Below, piece after piece: positions 35,930 to 45,296 of a stretch of 58,386 nt of DNA. Source of the DNA: Opitutus sp. GAS368 (lineage in GTDB: Bacteria; Verrucomicrobiota; Verrucomicrobiia; Opitutales; Opitutaceae); contig CAMDOF010000028.1 of the NCBI GenBank assembly GCA_945903465.1, forward strand, positions 1 to 58,386, written 5' to 3'. Under the pieces are notes generated by a model. That model saw nothing but the letters and a program-made list of their open reading frames with translations, ran no database searches and was not told where the DNA came from. The first letter of the stretch is position 1; each line of letters begins with the position of its first letter. The position numbers and the translations under genes were made by a program.

Positions 35930-37966
35930 ATGAAAAGCCCCGCTGTTTTTCTCCTCACTGCGATTCTTCCTTGGGGCTCGCTGCCGGCCCCAGCGGCCTC
36001 GGCCCCGGCGGCGCCGTTCCCGGTCAATCCCTCCGACTGCGTGATCGTGGTGCCGCCGCGCACCAGTGCGATCACCGACTACGCCGTGCAAGAACTGCAG
36101 CTGCACCTGAAGCTGATCGGAGGCGTCGACGTGCCGGCGGTCGCCGAAGCCACTCCCGGCAAATTTGCCTTTGTGGTGGGAACGCCGCCGCCGACCGACA
36201 CCAAACCACTGGGAGCCGAGGAGGCGCGCTGGGAAATTTCACCGCGCGGCGTGTGGCTCTACGGCAAGGATCTGGTGCGCGGCAAGAAGAGCGCGAAGGG
36301 GGGCGCGGCGCTGGATGCGGCCCTGGCGAGCGACACCGAGGCAGGCACGCTCTTCGCCGTCTACGAATTTATCGAAAATAATCTCGGCGTGAGATGGATC
36401 GAGCCTGGCGCCGCGGGCATCACCTACCGGCCGTTGACGACGCTCGCGTTGGTCGCGGGCCGGGGCACCTACGCGCCGCAACTCGTGCAGCGCCACATGC
36501 GTGTCGCCTACAAGGACACGCTGCGCGAGCGCGCGCTGGCCGACAGCCATATCCCGGCCGACCTGCAGTTCAGCGAGGCGGAGTTTGCCCAGCGTCTGCG
36601 CGACGAACTCATCTGGCGTCGGCGGATGCGCATGGGGGGCGACGTGGGGTTCACCTACGGCCACGCCTTCCGCCAGTGGTGGGCGAAATATGGCCAGACT
36701 CATCCCGAATACTTCGCCGTCGGCAAAAACGGGAAGCGCGGCCCCGAGAGCACAAAAATGGCCGACCGCGTGAAGATGTGCGTGAGCAACCCCGAACTCG
36801 TGAAACAAGTGGTGAAGGATCATTTCGCGGCGAATCGCGGCCTCGTCGTCAACGCGTGCGAAAATGACAGCCGTAATTTCTGCCGTTGCCCGCAGTGCAT
36901 GGCGCTCGATGTGCGCCTGCCCGGCGAAGAGAACCTCAACGTTGACGACCTCGTCCTCACCGACCGATACGTGCATTTCACGAACGCCGTCCTGCGCGAG
37001 GCAAAAAAGGTGAATCCGGCCGCAAAGACGGTTTTCTACGCCTACAGCCGCTACAACTATCCGCCGCGCCGCGAGCGGCTCGACGATGACGTCATCATTT
37101 TTCTCCTGCCGAATCTCGCGATGAGCCAGGCCGAGCTGACCGACTACTTCGCCGCGTGGAAGCAAGCCAACGCGAGGGAGTGCTTCCTCCGGCCCAACGA
37201 TCTCTGTCAGGACACCGGTCTTCCGCTCGGCTTCGAGCAGCACATGTTCGAGAAATACAAACTGGCCGATCGCTTCCTCAGCCTGCGCGGCACCGATTAC
37301 GACACCGATTGGGGCTTTTGGCCGACCGCGGGTATCACCAATTACATCATGGCGCGTGGCTTTTACCGCCCCGACCGTTCGTTCGAGGATTGGAACACCG
37401 AGTATTGCGCGACCTACGGAGAGGCGAAGACGGACGTGGCGGCGTATTATGCCTACTGGCGTCAGATTTGGAATCAGCGCATCATGGGCAATCTCGGCCG
37501 CATCAATGCCATGACCGAGGGACTGAAGCTGCTGCGCAACAAAGTCGCGAATCTCGCCGACTTGATCTACGCTGAGCATGATTTCGATCAGACGAATGCA
37601 CTGCTCCAAACAGCATTAAAACGGAATCTCACCGCTGGCGAACGCAGCCGCGTCGCGACGCTCTTGCTCGCCAACCAGCACAACCGCCTCACCTATCGCG
37701 CGACGGCGGCGAATCGCGTCGCCTCCACGGCCAGCGAGTCCGCGCGCAAAGCGACGACGCAGGCGCTCTACGATTTCCGCCGCCAGCACCGGCTCGATCT
37801 CAACATCCACTGGGAGCTGCTCACCTATCTGGAGAACGCCTACGGCGACAACGCCGGCTTCGAGCGCCTGCTCGGCACCGAGAGTAAAAAGATGCGCGAG
37901 CTGCGCCTGGCGGACGACGCGCAGGTCAAGGCCACGCGCACGGCCAACGAGAAGCCGCTGCGTTGA
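35930..37966 (+). CDS. DUF4838 exported protein (GH67/GH20-like architecture)
   Basis: 678 residues with a signal peptide (VFLLTAILPWGSLPAPAASA). Residues about 35-165 resemble the small N-terminal domain of GH20/GH67 enzymes (YAVQELQLHLKLIGG, FAVYEFIENNLGVRW). Residues about 190-480 match DUF4838, including NACENDSRNFCRCPQC, DRYVHFTNAVLREAKKVNP and TVFYAYSRY. DUF4838 proteins are thought to be TIM-barrel glycosidases related to alpha-glucuronidases, but biochemical data are sparse. Its position 9 bp after a glycosidase and 18 bp before a PL1-type lyase suggests it trims an acidic sugar from the same polysaccharide. Confidence 0.87.
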   Translation: MKSPAVFLLTAILPWGSLPAPAASAPAAPFPVNPSDCVIVVPPRTSAITDYAVQELQLHLKLIGGVDVPAVAEATPGKFAFVVGTPPPTDTKPLGAEEARWEISPRGVWLYGKDLVRGKKSAKGGAALDAALASDTEAGTLFAVYEFIENNLGVRWIEPGAAGITYRPLTTLALVAGRGTYAPQLVQRHMRVAYKDTLRERALADSHIPADLQFSEAEFAQRLRDELIWRRRMRMGGDVGFTYGHAFRQWWAKYGQTHPEYFAVGKNGKRGPESTKMADRVKMCVSNPELVKQVVKDHFAANRGLVVNACENDSRNFCRCPQCMALDVRLPGEENLNVDDLVLTDRYVHFTNAVLREAKKVNPAAKTVFYAYSRYNYPPRRERLDDDVIIFLLPNLAMSQAELTDYFAAWKQANARECFLRPNDLCQDTGLPLGFEQHMFEKYKLADRFLSLRGTDYDTDWGFWPTAGITNYIMARGFYRPDRSFEDWNTEYCATYGEAKTDVAAYYAYWRQIWNQRIMGNLGRINAMTEGLKLLRNKVANLADLIYAEHDFDQTNALLQTALKRNLTAGERSRVATLLLANQHNRLTYRATAANRVASTASESARKATTQALYDFRRQHRLDLNIHWELLTYLENAYGDNAGFERLLGTESKKMRELRLADDAQVKATRTANEKPLR

Positions 37967-37984
37967 GCCGATTTCAATTTCACT

Positions 37985-39283
37985 ATGAGATTCTCTGGCC
38001 TGATCGTATTTCTTCTTGCCGGTTTGGGGAGCAGCGCACGCGGAGCCGAAATTCCCGGCGGTTCCGCGATGCACTTCGCCGGTTTCGGCGCCGATACGCC
38101 CGGCGGTCGCGGCGGGCGCATCCTCAAGGTCACGAATCTCAACGCCAGCGGCGCGGGCTCACTCCGGGCCGCACTCGAATCCGCCGGCTCGCGCATCGTC
38201 GTGTTTGAAGTCGGCGGCATCATCGACTGGCGCAAGGAAACCGTCACGATCACAAACGGCCGACTCACGCTCGCCGGCGAGACCGCACCCTCGCCTGGCA
38301 TCACCATCATCCGCGGCTCGATCCTCGTCGAGGCCCCCGACCTCATCATCCGTCATATCCGCGTGCGGCTCGGCGATGGCGGCGACCTGAAGACACCAAA
38401 CTGGGCGGCCGACTCGATCAGCACCAACGGTCCGAAGGTAAAGAATGTCCTCTTCGACCACGTCTCCACCTCGTGGTCCATCGACGAAAATCTCTCGCTC
38501 TCAGGCCCGCGCGAGAAAGACGGCACATCGAGTTTCGTGACGATCCGCAACTGCATCATCGCCGAAGGGCTCGACAAATCGACGCACCCGAAGGGCCCGC
38601 ACTCGAAGGGTACGCTCATCCACGACTTTGTGCACGATGTCGCCATCGTGGGGAATTTCTACGCGCACGATTTTAACCGGAATCCCTTTCTCAAACCGAA
38701 TTCCACGGTCTTTCAGGCGAACAACCTCATTTACGATCCGGGCTCGGCGGCCATGCACTTCGCCTACGTGCCCAACGAATACGCAGTCATTCCTCACCCG
38801 ATGCTCCCGCCGCAACTCACCTCGATCGGTAACGTGGTCCGGCTGGGCCGTTCCTCCGCGCCGCGGCTCACGAGCGCGTTTATTGGCGTCGGCAAACTCT
38901 ATCAACGCGACAACCGGTTCTACGATCAAACCGGCGCCCTCGCCTGGAATGGCACGAGCGGCGACCGCCGGCGTCTCGCCGACGAGAAAGTGCAGATGAT
39001 CAACGAGCCGATGCTCGCACCGAAAAACTTCACGCCGCTGCCGTCGAGTCTGACCGAGGCCTACGTGTTGAAAAACGCCGGCGCCCGCCCCAAGGATCGC
39101 GATTCCGTGGATCGGCGCATCGTGCAGGACTACCGCGACCGCAGGGGTAAGGTGATCGATTCGCAGGACGAGGTCGGCGGCTACCCGAAGTCGGCGGCGG
39201 CCCAGCGCACCCTGAACGTACCGGAGAATCCTATGGAACTGGACGCTTGGCTCGCGAACTATCTCAAGGCGGTCGAGTATTGA
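37985..39283 (+). CDS. PL1-type pectate lyase-like right-handed beta-helix
   Basis: 432 residues with signal peptide (LIVFLLAGLGSSARGAE). The N-terminal GFGADTPGGRGGRILKVTNL and the block SGAGSLRAALE, IVVFEVGGII, LTLAGETAPSPG are typical of the PL1-related family in Bacteroidetes and Verrucomicrobia. IIRHIRVRLGD, AADSI and NVLFDHVSTSWSIDENLS cover the calcium-site region, and NRNPFLKPNS follows. The C-terminal third (SQDEVGGYP) is also family-typical. Such lyases cleave pectate-like uronate chains by beta-elimination with calcium. It sits in the middle of the operon-like locus, and its presence points to an acidic, pectin-like glycan; exact specificity is inference. Confidence 0.87.
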   Translation: MRFSGLIVFLLAGLGSSARGAEIPGGSAMHFAGFGADTPGGRGGRILKVTNLNASGAGSLRAALESAGSRIVVFEVGGIIDWRKETVTITNGRLTLAGETAPSPGITIIRGSILVEAPDLIIRHIRVRLGDGGDLKTPNWAADSISTNGPKVKNVLFDHVSTSWSIDENLSLSGPREKDGTSSFVTIRNCIIAEGLDKSTHPKGPHSKGTLIHDFVHDVAIVGNFYAHDFNRNPFLKPNSTVFQANNLIYDPGSAAMHFAYVPNEYAVIPHPMLPPQLTSIGNVVRLGRSSAPRLTSAFIGVGKLYQRDNRFYDQTGALAWNGTSGDRRRLADEKVQMINEPMLAPKNFTPLPSSLTEAYVLKNAGARPKDRDSVDRRIVQDYRDRRGKVIDSQDEVGGYPKSAAAQRTLNVPENPMELDAWLANYLKAVEY

Positions 39284-39365
39284 GCGTGGCGTGGGCGTCG
39301 ACGCTCGGCTGCTCTGGATTTCAACCTGAAACTCCGCCGTTGGTCGCCACGGCACGAACCAAATT

Positions 39366-40817
39366 ATGAACCAAGGATTAGGGCTTCGCCTGCTGGCGCT
39401 CGCGCTCGTCGTCGTCGGATGTTGCTGCGCCGCCCTGGCTGAGACCGCGGCCAGGAATATCGTCCTCATCGTCGCTGCTGACCACGGTCGCGAGGCGCTG
39501 GGCTGCTGTGAAAACAAGGCGGTCACGAAGCCGCATTTTAACGCGCTGGCGGCGGACGGGACGCGTTGCACGGAGGCCTTTTGCACCACGGCGAGCTGCA
39601 GTCCGTCGCGCTCGGTCATTCTCACAGGGCCGCCCAACCACCGTAACGGCATCGATGGGTTTCAGCACCATCCCCCGCATTTCCCACCGCTCGACCCGGT
39701 GAACAATTTGCAGGTGCTCCTCGCGGAGGCCGGTTACCGCACCGCGCAGATCGGCAAATTCCATTTCGGGCCCGCAGCCGTTTCCGCTTTCCAGACCGTG
39801 CGCCCGGCCGGCGCGGCGAACGATCCCGCCACGATCGGGCGCAGTCCGGTAGAGATGGCGGAACCCTCGCGCAGCCTGATCGAAGCGCACGACGCGCGGC
39901 CTTTCTTTTTCTTTTTAGCGACGGACGATCCGCATCGGGCCAATGCCGTTCTGCCCGAGGGGAATCCGCCGTGCGAGACCTGCCCCAAGTCCAATCGATG
40001 GGGCAACCGGCCGCAGGGCTATCCCGGCAGGACGCCCGTCGAGTTTCGGGCGGAAGACGTGTCTGTGGCGGCGTATCTACCGGACTCGCCCGCCGGTCGC
40101 TCCGAGTTGGCCGAGTATTATCAGGCGATCGCGCGCCTCGATCAGGGCGTGGGCCGGTTGATCGCGTTGTTGAAGTCCGCTGGAAAATACGACGCCCCTG
40201 ATGGTTTATATTTCCGACAACGGCGCGCCGTTTTCCGGCTCGAAGACCACGCTCGACAAACCCGGCATGCGTCTGCCGTGCATCGTGCGGACCCCGGGCC
40301 GGGCGTACGCGGGTGCGGTGCAAAAAGCGATGGTCACGCGGGCGGATCTGCCGCCGATCTTCCTCGATGGGTCTGGGATCGCGGCGCGGACGGCGGCTTG
40401 CGACGCACGGTCTTTTCGCGCCGGACTCGACGGCGAGAAACTGACGGGATGGGACGAGGTGTTCGCCTCGCAATCGTTCCACGAGGTGCGATGGATTACC
40501 CACTGCGGATGGTGAGTACGCGCGAATTCAAGCTGATCCCCAATCTCGCCAGCGGCCTGCCGTTCCCGGTGGCGAACGATCTCGTCCACTCGCCGACGTG
40601 GATGAGTGCGAAAGAAAGTGGCGACGGCAGGTTTGGCCGGCGACCGATGGAACGGTTCCTCCGCGGGTCGGAATTCGAACTTTACGATCTCGCGCGCGAT
40701 CCCGACGAGGTCGTCAATCTCGCGGAATGGCCCGGGCACCAGCGGGTGAAGCGCGAGCCGATCGCGCAAATGAAGGCTTTTCAGCAGGCAACGAAAGATC
40801 CCTGGTTTCACCAATGA
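39366..40817 (+). CDS. Sulfatase with two compensating frameshifts
   Basis: One frame is open for 483 codons, but only the ends read as a sulfatase. The N-terminal part (IVLIVAADHGREALGCC, FCTTASCSPSRSVILTGP, AQIGKFHFGP, DDPHRANA) runs to about 40193. Then the true sequence moves to another frame, 40198-40488 (MVYISDNGAPFSGSKTTLDK, MRLPCIVRTPG), and returns at 40491 (MDYPLRMVSTREFKLIPN to the end). As written, the protein would carry about 99 out-of-frame residues replacing the SDNG metal-site region, so it should be inactive. The pattern fits a 2-base loss near 40195 and a 1-base loss near 40489, which together restore frame. Sequencing error, real decay or recoding are possible. The stop overlaps the next ATG by 4 bp. 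Confidence 0.82.
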   Translation: MNQGLGLRLLALALVVVGCCCAALAETAARNIVLIVAADHGREALGCCENKAVTKPHFNALAADGTRCTEAFCTTASCSPSRSVILTGPPNHRNGIDGFQHHPPHFPPLDPVNNLQVLLAEAGYRTAQIGKFHFGPAAVSAFQTVRPAGAANDPATIGRSPVEMAEPSRSLIEAHDARPFFFFLATDDPHRANAVLPEGNPPCETCPKSNRWGNRPQGYPGRTPVEFRAEDVSVAAYLPDSPAGRSELAEYYQAIARLDQGVGRLIALLKSAGKYDAPDGLYFRQRRAVFRLEDHARQTRHASAVHRADPGPGVRGCGAKSDGHAGGSAADLPRWVWDRGADGGLRRTVFSRRTRRRETDGMGRGVRLAIVPRGAMDYPLRMVSTREFKLIPNLASGLPFPVANDLVHSPTWMSAKESGDGRFGRRPMERFLRGSEFELYDLARDPDEVVNLAEWPGHQRVKREPIAQMKAFQQATKDPWFHQ

Positions 40818-42133
40818 ACTTACGAATGAAAATCCGGATTTTGCTTTGCGGATGTGGCGCGCTCGCATTGGGCGCTTTGGTCGCGCGCGCGGCCGACGGC
40901 GTGACGAAGGATGGTGCGCCGCTGCGCGACGCCTTGGTGCAGGAGGCGTCCCGGCCCATCAAACCCGCATGGCGGCCGATGCTGCTTTATCTGGCGGAGT
41001 TGCACGGGCGGAGCGTTTTTCCCGCGACGGGCCATTTCAAATATCCTTACGAGTCCATCGGCCCGGGGTATCAAGGTGGACGGGTGTTTGGTCACATCGA
41101 CCTGACCCACGAGCGCTTCGATACGGTGCGCGCGTCGCCGGAGCACGTGCGCAATCAGATTCGCAACGAACTCGGGGGACAGCAGGCGGACGGATTGATC
41201 CCGGGCATCGTCTTGTTCGATGCAGAAGGGCAGCCGCGGTGGAAAAATTTTAAGGGCTTTCCGCCGATCTGGGTGGTGTCGGCCGAGGTTTACGTCGAGC
41301 AGACGGGTGACGTTGACTTTCTCAACGAGTGTTTGGCGGCGGTGCGCAAACAGATTGGCTGGTTCGAGGCAAAGCGCAGCGTGCCAGGCGGCGGGTTTTA
41401 CTACCTCGATCTGACCGCGAACACGTGGGAGAGCGGGATGGACGAAGGTATTCGTTACGATGAACGACCGCCGGCCCCGGCCGCATGTGTCGATGCCTGT
41501 TCGCACGTCTATCTCCTCTACGATCACGCGGCGCGCTGGAGCAAAAACCTGCGCGAGCCGGCAGCGGATTGGGAGGCGAAAGCCCGCGCGCTCCGGGAAT
41601 TTATCCGCAAGGAGCTCTGGGATTCGGAGACGGGATTTTTCTTCGACCAGTGGACCGTGCGCCGGCCGGCGCGGCGCCAGCTGGCGTTTGAAGGCATGTG
41701 GCCGGTGGTCGTCGGCGCCGCCACCGCCGAGCAGGCGCAGCGGGTGATCGATGAGCATCTTTTGAATCCGAAGGAATTTTTCACTCCGCACCCGATCGCC
41801 ACCGTGGCGCTGTCGGAGCCGAAGTTTGAGCTGAGGATGTGGCGCGGACCGGCTTGGAATTGCATGACCTATTGGGCGGCGCGCGGCTGTGTGCGCTACG
41901 GCCGGCGCGACGCGGCGCGGCAGTTGCTGGAAAAAGCACTCGATGCAACTGCCGTCGAATTTGGGCGCACGGGCACGATCTGGGAATTCTATCACCCCTC
42001 GCTCGGCGAGCAGTCGCTGCTGCGCCGCAAACCGACGGCGCAGAACACGCCGTCGCGCGACTACCTAGGACATAACCCGCTGTTCGCAATGGCCGACCTG
42101 TGGCGTCAAGCTGGTGGCCTGCCTGTCAAGTAG
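40814..42133 (+). CDS. (alpha/alpha)6 glycoside hydrolase, MGH1/GH63-like (copy 2)
   Basis: 439 residues from the ATG at 40814, which overlaps the sulfatase stop (ATGA); the frame is open further upstream but that part is antisense-like noise inside the sulfatase. A signal peptide (ILLCGCGALALGALVARA) is followed by the same domain as the product of 34568-35920, with long identical runs (DTVRASPEHVRNQIRNEL, RMWRGPAWNCMTYWAARG) and the WESGMDEGIRYDE acidic motif. By eye the two copies are near three-quarters identical. It closes the locus. The duplication may give two related exo-glycosidases with different linkage preference. Confidence 0.87.
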   Translation: MNLRMKIRILLCGCGALALGALVARAADGVTKDGAPLRDALVQEASRPIKPAWRPMLLYLAELHGRSVFPATGHFKYPYESIGPGYQGGRVFGHIDLTHERFDTVRASPEHVRNQIRNELGGQQADGLIPGIVLFDAEGQPRWKNFKGFPPIWVVSAEVYVEQTGDVDFLNECLAAVRKQIGWFEAKRSVPGGGFYYLDLTANTWESGMDEGIRYDERPPAPAACVDACSHVYLLYDHAARWSKNLREPAADWEAKARALREFIRKELWDSETGFFFDQWTVRRPARRQLAFEGMWPVVVGAATAEQAQRVIDEHLLNPKEFFTPHPIATVALSEPKFELRMWRGPAWNCMTYWAARGCVRYGRRDAARQLLEKALDATAVEFGRTGTIWEFYHPSLGEQSLLRRKPTAQNTPSRDYLGHNPLFAMADLWRQAGGLPVK

Positions 42134-42369
42134 TGCGGAGATGAGGCACGCACGAACAATAACGAGGAATGGTGCGCGCAGTGACCACGACCACCTCCGT
42201 TTGCTTGGTCTTGTTGCCGGCGGCGATCGGTCAGCTTCGCCCGCCGATGGGGAGAAGGACCGCGAGTCCACAGGGCAGACGCGGCTGACGACAAGGACGG
42301 TCGCCGCATATCGCAGGCGGTCGGCATAACGTCAAAAAAATCAGGCGTCCCGCCGGCGGTGATAGAATT

Positions 42370-42795
42370 TTAGCGGGCCGCCAAGGCGCTCACGCGTGCG
42401 GATTTTACCAATGGAACGGCCGAGCCGGTCTGGTGCTGCCGTAAAGAGGATCCCGTTGTCCTTAACTTAGTATTTCCTCTCCTCATGATCGTGCCGAGCC
42501 TATTTCGAGAGAGAGCATGGCGGAGCGACGCCTCGCCGAAGAGGACCAGCTTCGACAGCCACTCCTCTTGCACCCATCGATTCCACCGTTCCAGACGGGC
42601 GTTTAGGTTTGGACTGCGCGGGGGCAGCGCCAAGGGTTCGACGCCAGCCGATCGCAGGATGTCGCAAAAGGCCGCACTAAATTTGGTATCCCGGTCGCGC
42701 CGCAGATATCGGCCGCCGTTCAGAAGGCCGTGCCAACCATCGTCAAGTTTCGCGCAGTTACCAAAAATATTCGGACAGATTTCATCTTCGATTTA
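42370..42795 (-). pseudogene. Integrase-core (rve, DDE) transposase fragment
   Basis: Reading the minus strand from about 42795, the sequence follows an IS integrase core: [61 protein letters not shown] and [17 protein letters not shown]. This covers the second catalytic Asp region and the Glu-bearing helix. It is open at the start (TAA just upstream, no initiator) and loses similarity after about 42440, so both ends are missing. The 236 bp between the glycosidase and this fragment hold nothing recognisable. Confidence 0.75.
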
Positions 42796-42848
42796 TGCAG
42801 TGCCCATCCTATTAAACCCGTGTCGCTCCTCTCCGCATTCTCTTTCTG

Positions 42849-43275
42849 GTGAACCTGCCAGTCCGCCTTCTAACCTTCTTCGTCGCCTTCGCGCTAGTTC
42901 CGCAGGCTGAGTATAAAGTTGGCGCGCGGTTTCCGATTGGCGGCGACACATCCAGTTACGACTATCTCCGCGTCGATCCCATCGCACGCCGGCTTTAGGT
43001 GGCGCATGAAAAAAAATTTGAGGTGCTCGATGCCGACACGGGAAAAAAATCGGTGAACTCGGTCCCGTCACGCGCGCCCACGGCGTCGCGATCTCGTCCG
43101 AGACGGGCCACGGTTTCGCATCGAGCGGCATCGACGACTTGATCGTCAGGTTTGATCTGAAGACCCTTGCAACGATCAAGCGGTATAAGTCCTCGGGCTC
43201 GAATCCTGATTCGATCGAATATGATCCGCAAACCAAGCGCGTTTATGTCGGCAACCACGGCCGCGGCGGCGTAGC
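42849..43275 (+). pseudogene. YVTN/YncE-type beta-propeller protein, N-terminal fragment
   Basis: From a GTG at 42849 the frame gives a signal-like segment and a propeller start (FPIGGDTSSYDYLRVDP), then an in-frame TAG at 42996-42998. Reading on gives VAHEKKFEVLDADTGKK, followed by a one-base loss in an A-run near 43049. In the new frame come IGELGPVTRAHGVAISSE, FDLKTLATIKRY and DSIEYDPQTKRVYVGN. Similarity stops at about 43275, where a different fragment in the opposite orientation begins. The protein is broken and truncated. Confidence 0.7.
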
Positions 43276-43460
43276 GCGCGCGCAACCTCCTCATCGCTGG
43301 CGCCGTAGAACTTGCCACCGTCACTTTCGGCGAGTGCGATGGTTTTTGTGTCGGGGCCCATGGAGGCAACACCCGCGTAGCCGGTCGCGTAGCGATCTGC
43401 GGCGACCTTGGGTGAGATCGGGAAACCGTGGGATAAAATTCGAGATCTTCCCGCCACTCG
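43270..43460 (-). pseudogene. PstS-like phosphate-binding protein fragment (tentative)
   Basis: On the minus strand the stretch ADRYATGYAGVASMGPDTKT, then IALAESDGGKFYGASDEEV, resembles the C-terminal half of PstS-type substrate-binding proteins, where an IGY-GIGY segment precedes a PLA-type motif. It has no start, no matching upstream sequence in the same frame, and ends at the junction with the propeller fragment. The match is short, so the family is uncertain; the fragment nature is clear. Confidence 0.4.
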
Positions 43461-43550
43461 CCGCGTTTGCCCCAGGCGGAGTAGAGCGCGCAGCGAAGCG
43501 GTCAGGCGTAAACGCGGCTCGCACTATAATTCCCCCATCGCTGATTCATT

Positions 43551-44203
43551 CTAGCGCCAAGGTTTGAGGACGAGGACGATGGCGGAGCCGGGCTTGGCGG
43601 CGAGGAGGCGGTGCATTTGCGGGAGGGTGCGGGAGCGTTGGCGCTGGCGGCGCGGCGCGAGGTGGTGACGGGCCGTGATCGCGAGGTTGCGCAGGCTCGC
43701 GAGCGTTGGCGCGGTGCCGCGGTTTTGGAGCTGGCCGCGGTCGTCGTCGGAGGTGCGGTCGCGGCGGTGGGGCCGAGCGTTTTCGATGCCCCAGTGCGCG
43801 CTGAGCGCGGCCGCGAGGGCGACGGCGTCGGCGTCCAGGCGCGCGACCCCGCGGCTGGTGAGCACGAAGACGGTCTCGGTTTAAATCTTGCCGTCGGGGA
43901 ACTCCCGGCGGCGGTCCACGCGCGCGACTTGCGCGACGTGCGGAAAAGGGAGTTCGCCGGGGGCGACTGCGCGGGTTTGGATCGCGCGGGTTTCGATCCG
44001 GCCGCGGCCCGTGGTGATAACGTCCCTCTCAGGGGAAACCCCCGGCTCCGGGTGGAGTCGGGCGCACGCCTCGCGGAGGGTGGGTTGGTTGCCTTTCACC
44101 ACGAGGAGGTCGTCCGCGCCGCGTTCGTGCACAAGGTGCCGTGCGGTGTCGTCCTGCGTGGGGTGCGCATCCAGATCCAAGTGCGGCTGATGGCGGGGAA
44201 CTC
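43551..44203 (-). pseudogene. ISAs1-family transposase remnant
   Basis: Minus-strand sequence from about 44200 reads LDLDAHPTQDDTARHL, then DDLLVVKGNQPTL, and later TETVFVLTSRGVARLD and LSAHWGIEN, a typical ISAs1 (H-repeat-associated) transposase C-terminal two-thirds. One in-frame TAA at about 43879 interrupts it. The N-terminus is missing, cut off exactly where the neighbouring gene ends (44202). The part after HWGIEN also drifts out of frame. It is inactive. Confidence 0.75.
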
Positions 44204-45197
44204 AGGAAAGATCGGCGGGCTTAGCGCCGGGCGGGAGATAACCCAGGCGCTTCGCCATAGCGGACGACAGTAACATGCCGTTGCTTAGCCGGACCGTGGT
44301 GAAGGACTCCTGGAGGCTGCCGCGGCAAAGGCCCGGTTCGCTGTGAGGCCGGAGCTTCAAGGTGCCCTCAATGGTCGTTGCTTTGCTGCCGATGGTGGTC
44401 TTGTTGGTTTGGAAGTATGCGCAGATGGTGTCGAAGCTGAGATGCACCGGCTGGCTGCGGTCGAAGAGAAAGTTCATGCGGGCGATCACGTGAATGACGG
44501 CAGCCGCCCAGATCCCGGGCTGGCCGCGTAGACAGTCGGGTGATTTCCTGCGGCAAATCCGTCGCCAGAGTTCGACGGTAAAGCCGGTGAGTTCGGCGTC
44601 GAGGTGAGCCTGACCGAATTGTGCGAGCAAGGCGGCAACTTCGTTGAACCGCGAACGGTGTGCTGCCGGGATGAGACGATCTGGCCGCTCGGCAGGGGAG
44701 TCACCGGTCGGGGCCGCGGAGAAAGAAGTGGCATCAGGAAGGAATGTCGCGGGCCGATCCCGGCGCTGGCGAAGTTCGTCGCGGAATTGCTGGTGATGCC
44801 GCTGCAGACGCAGGCGATAGGTTTCATCCAGCGCGTGCCGCTGAAACAACTCGAGCAACGCAGCGGAGTGTTCGGACTGGGTATTCATCGGATCCAGCGA
44901 GCCGCGGACTACCTCGGCCGGCGCGTCCGGATCATCGGGCATGCGTTGCCGATAAAACGACTCGTCCTCCCATCCGTAGTTGATGCTGGCCAGAACCCGG
45001 TCGCGCTGATCCCGGGCGATCACCTGAATGAAGGTGCGACGGCAATCGCAATTGATATCTTCGCAGTAAAACTCGACGAAGGCGTACTCGCCAGCCGAGA
45101 GGCCGGGTGCGGTCGCTCCATCCGGCGCGTTCCCCAAATGGATGCAGCGAACTTCAAGGCGCGCAATTTCAGGGAACACGGAGTGAAAGGCGATCAT
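44202..45197 (-). CDS. Protein of unknown function, DUF6398-like C-terminal half
   Basis: 331 residues from the ATG at 45197 (a GTG at 45239 and an ATG at 45224 are also in frame). The N-terminal 100 residues contain a Cys pair region, FYCEDINCDCRRTFIQVIA, that could bind metal. A Pro/Arg-rich middle (about 120-185) follows. The C-terminal half (LTGFTVELWRRICRRKS, IWAAAVIHVIARMNFLFD, TICAYFQTNKTTIGSKATTI) resembles DUF6398-type domains often found in phage-defence or SEC-C-containing proteins; I am not certain. No partner gene is adjacent: mobile-element debris lies on both sides. It looks intact and may have arrived with the debris. Confidence 0.65.
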   Translation of the reverse strand: MIAFHSVFPEIARLEVRCIHLGNAPDGATAPGLSAGEYAFVEFYCEDINCDCRRTFIQVIARDQRDRVLASINYGWEDESFYRQRMPDDPDAPAEVVRGSLDPMNTQSEHSAALLELFQRHALDETYRLRLQRHHQQFRDELRQRRDRPATFLPDATSFSAAPTGDSPAERPDRLIPAAHRSRFNEVAALLAQFGQAHLDAELTGFTVELWRRICRRKSPDCLRGQPGIWAAAVIHVIARMNFLFDRSQPVHLSFDTICAYFQTNKTTIGSKATTIEGTLKLRPHSEPGLCRGSLQESFTTVRLSNGMLLSSAMAKRLGYLPPGAKPADLS

Positions 45198-45296
45198 GGA
45201 GGGAGCGCGTGCGCGGGGCGGCATCCAAGACAAGGTCACGATAGCTCAATCATGACGTAAAACTACTCGTCGCGGACTGACCCGCTCTGCAAGTTC

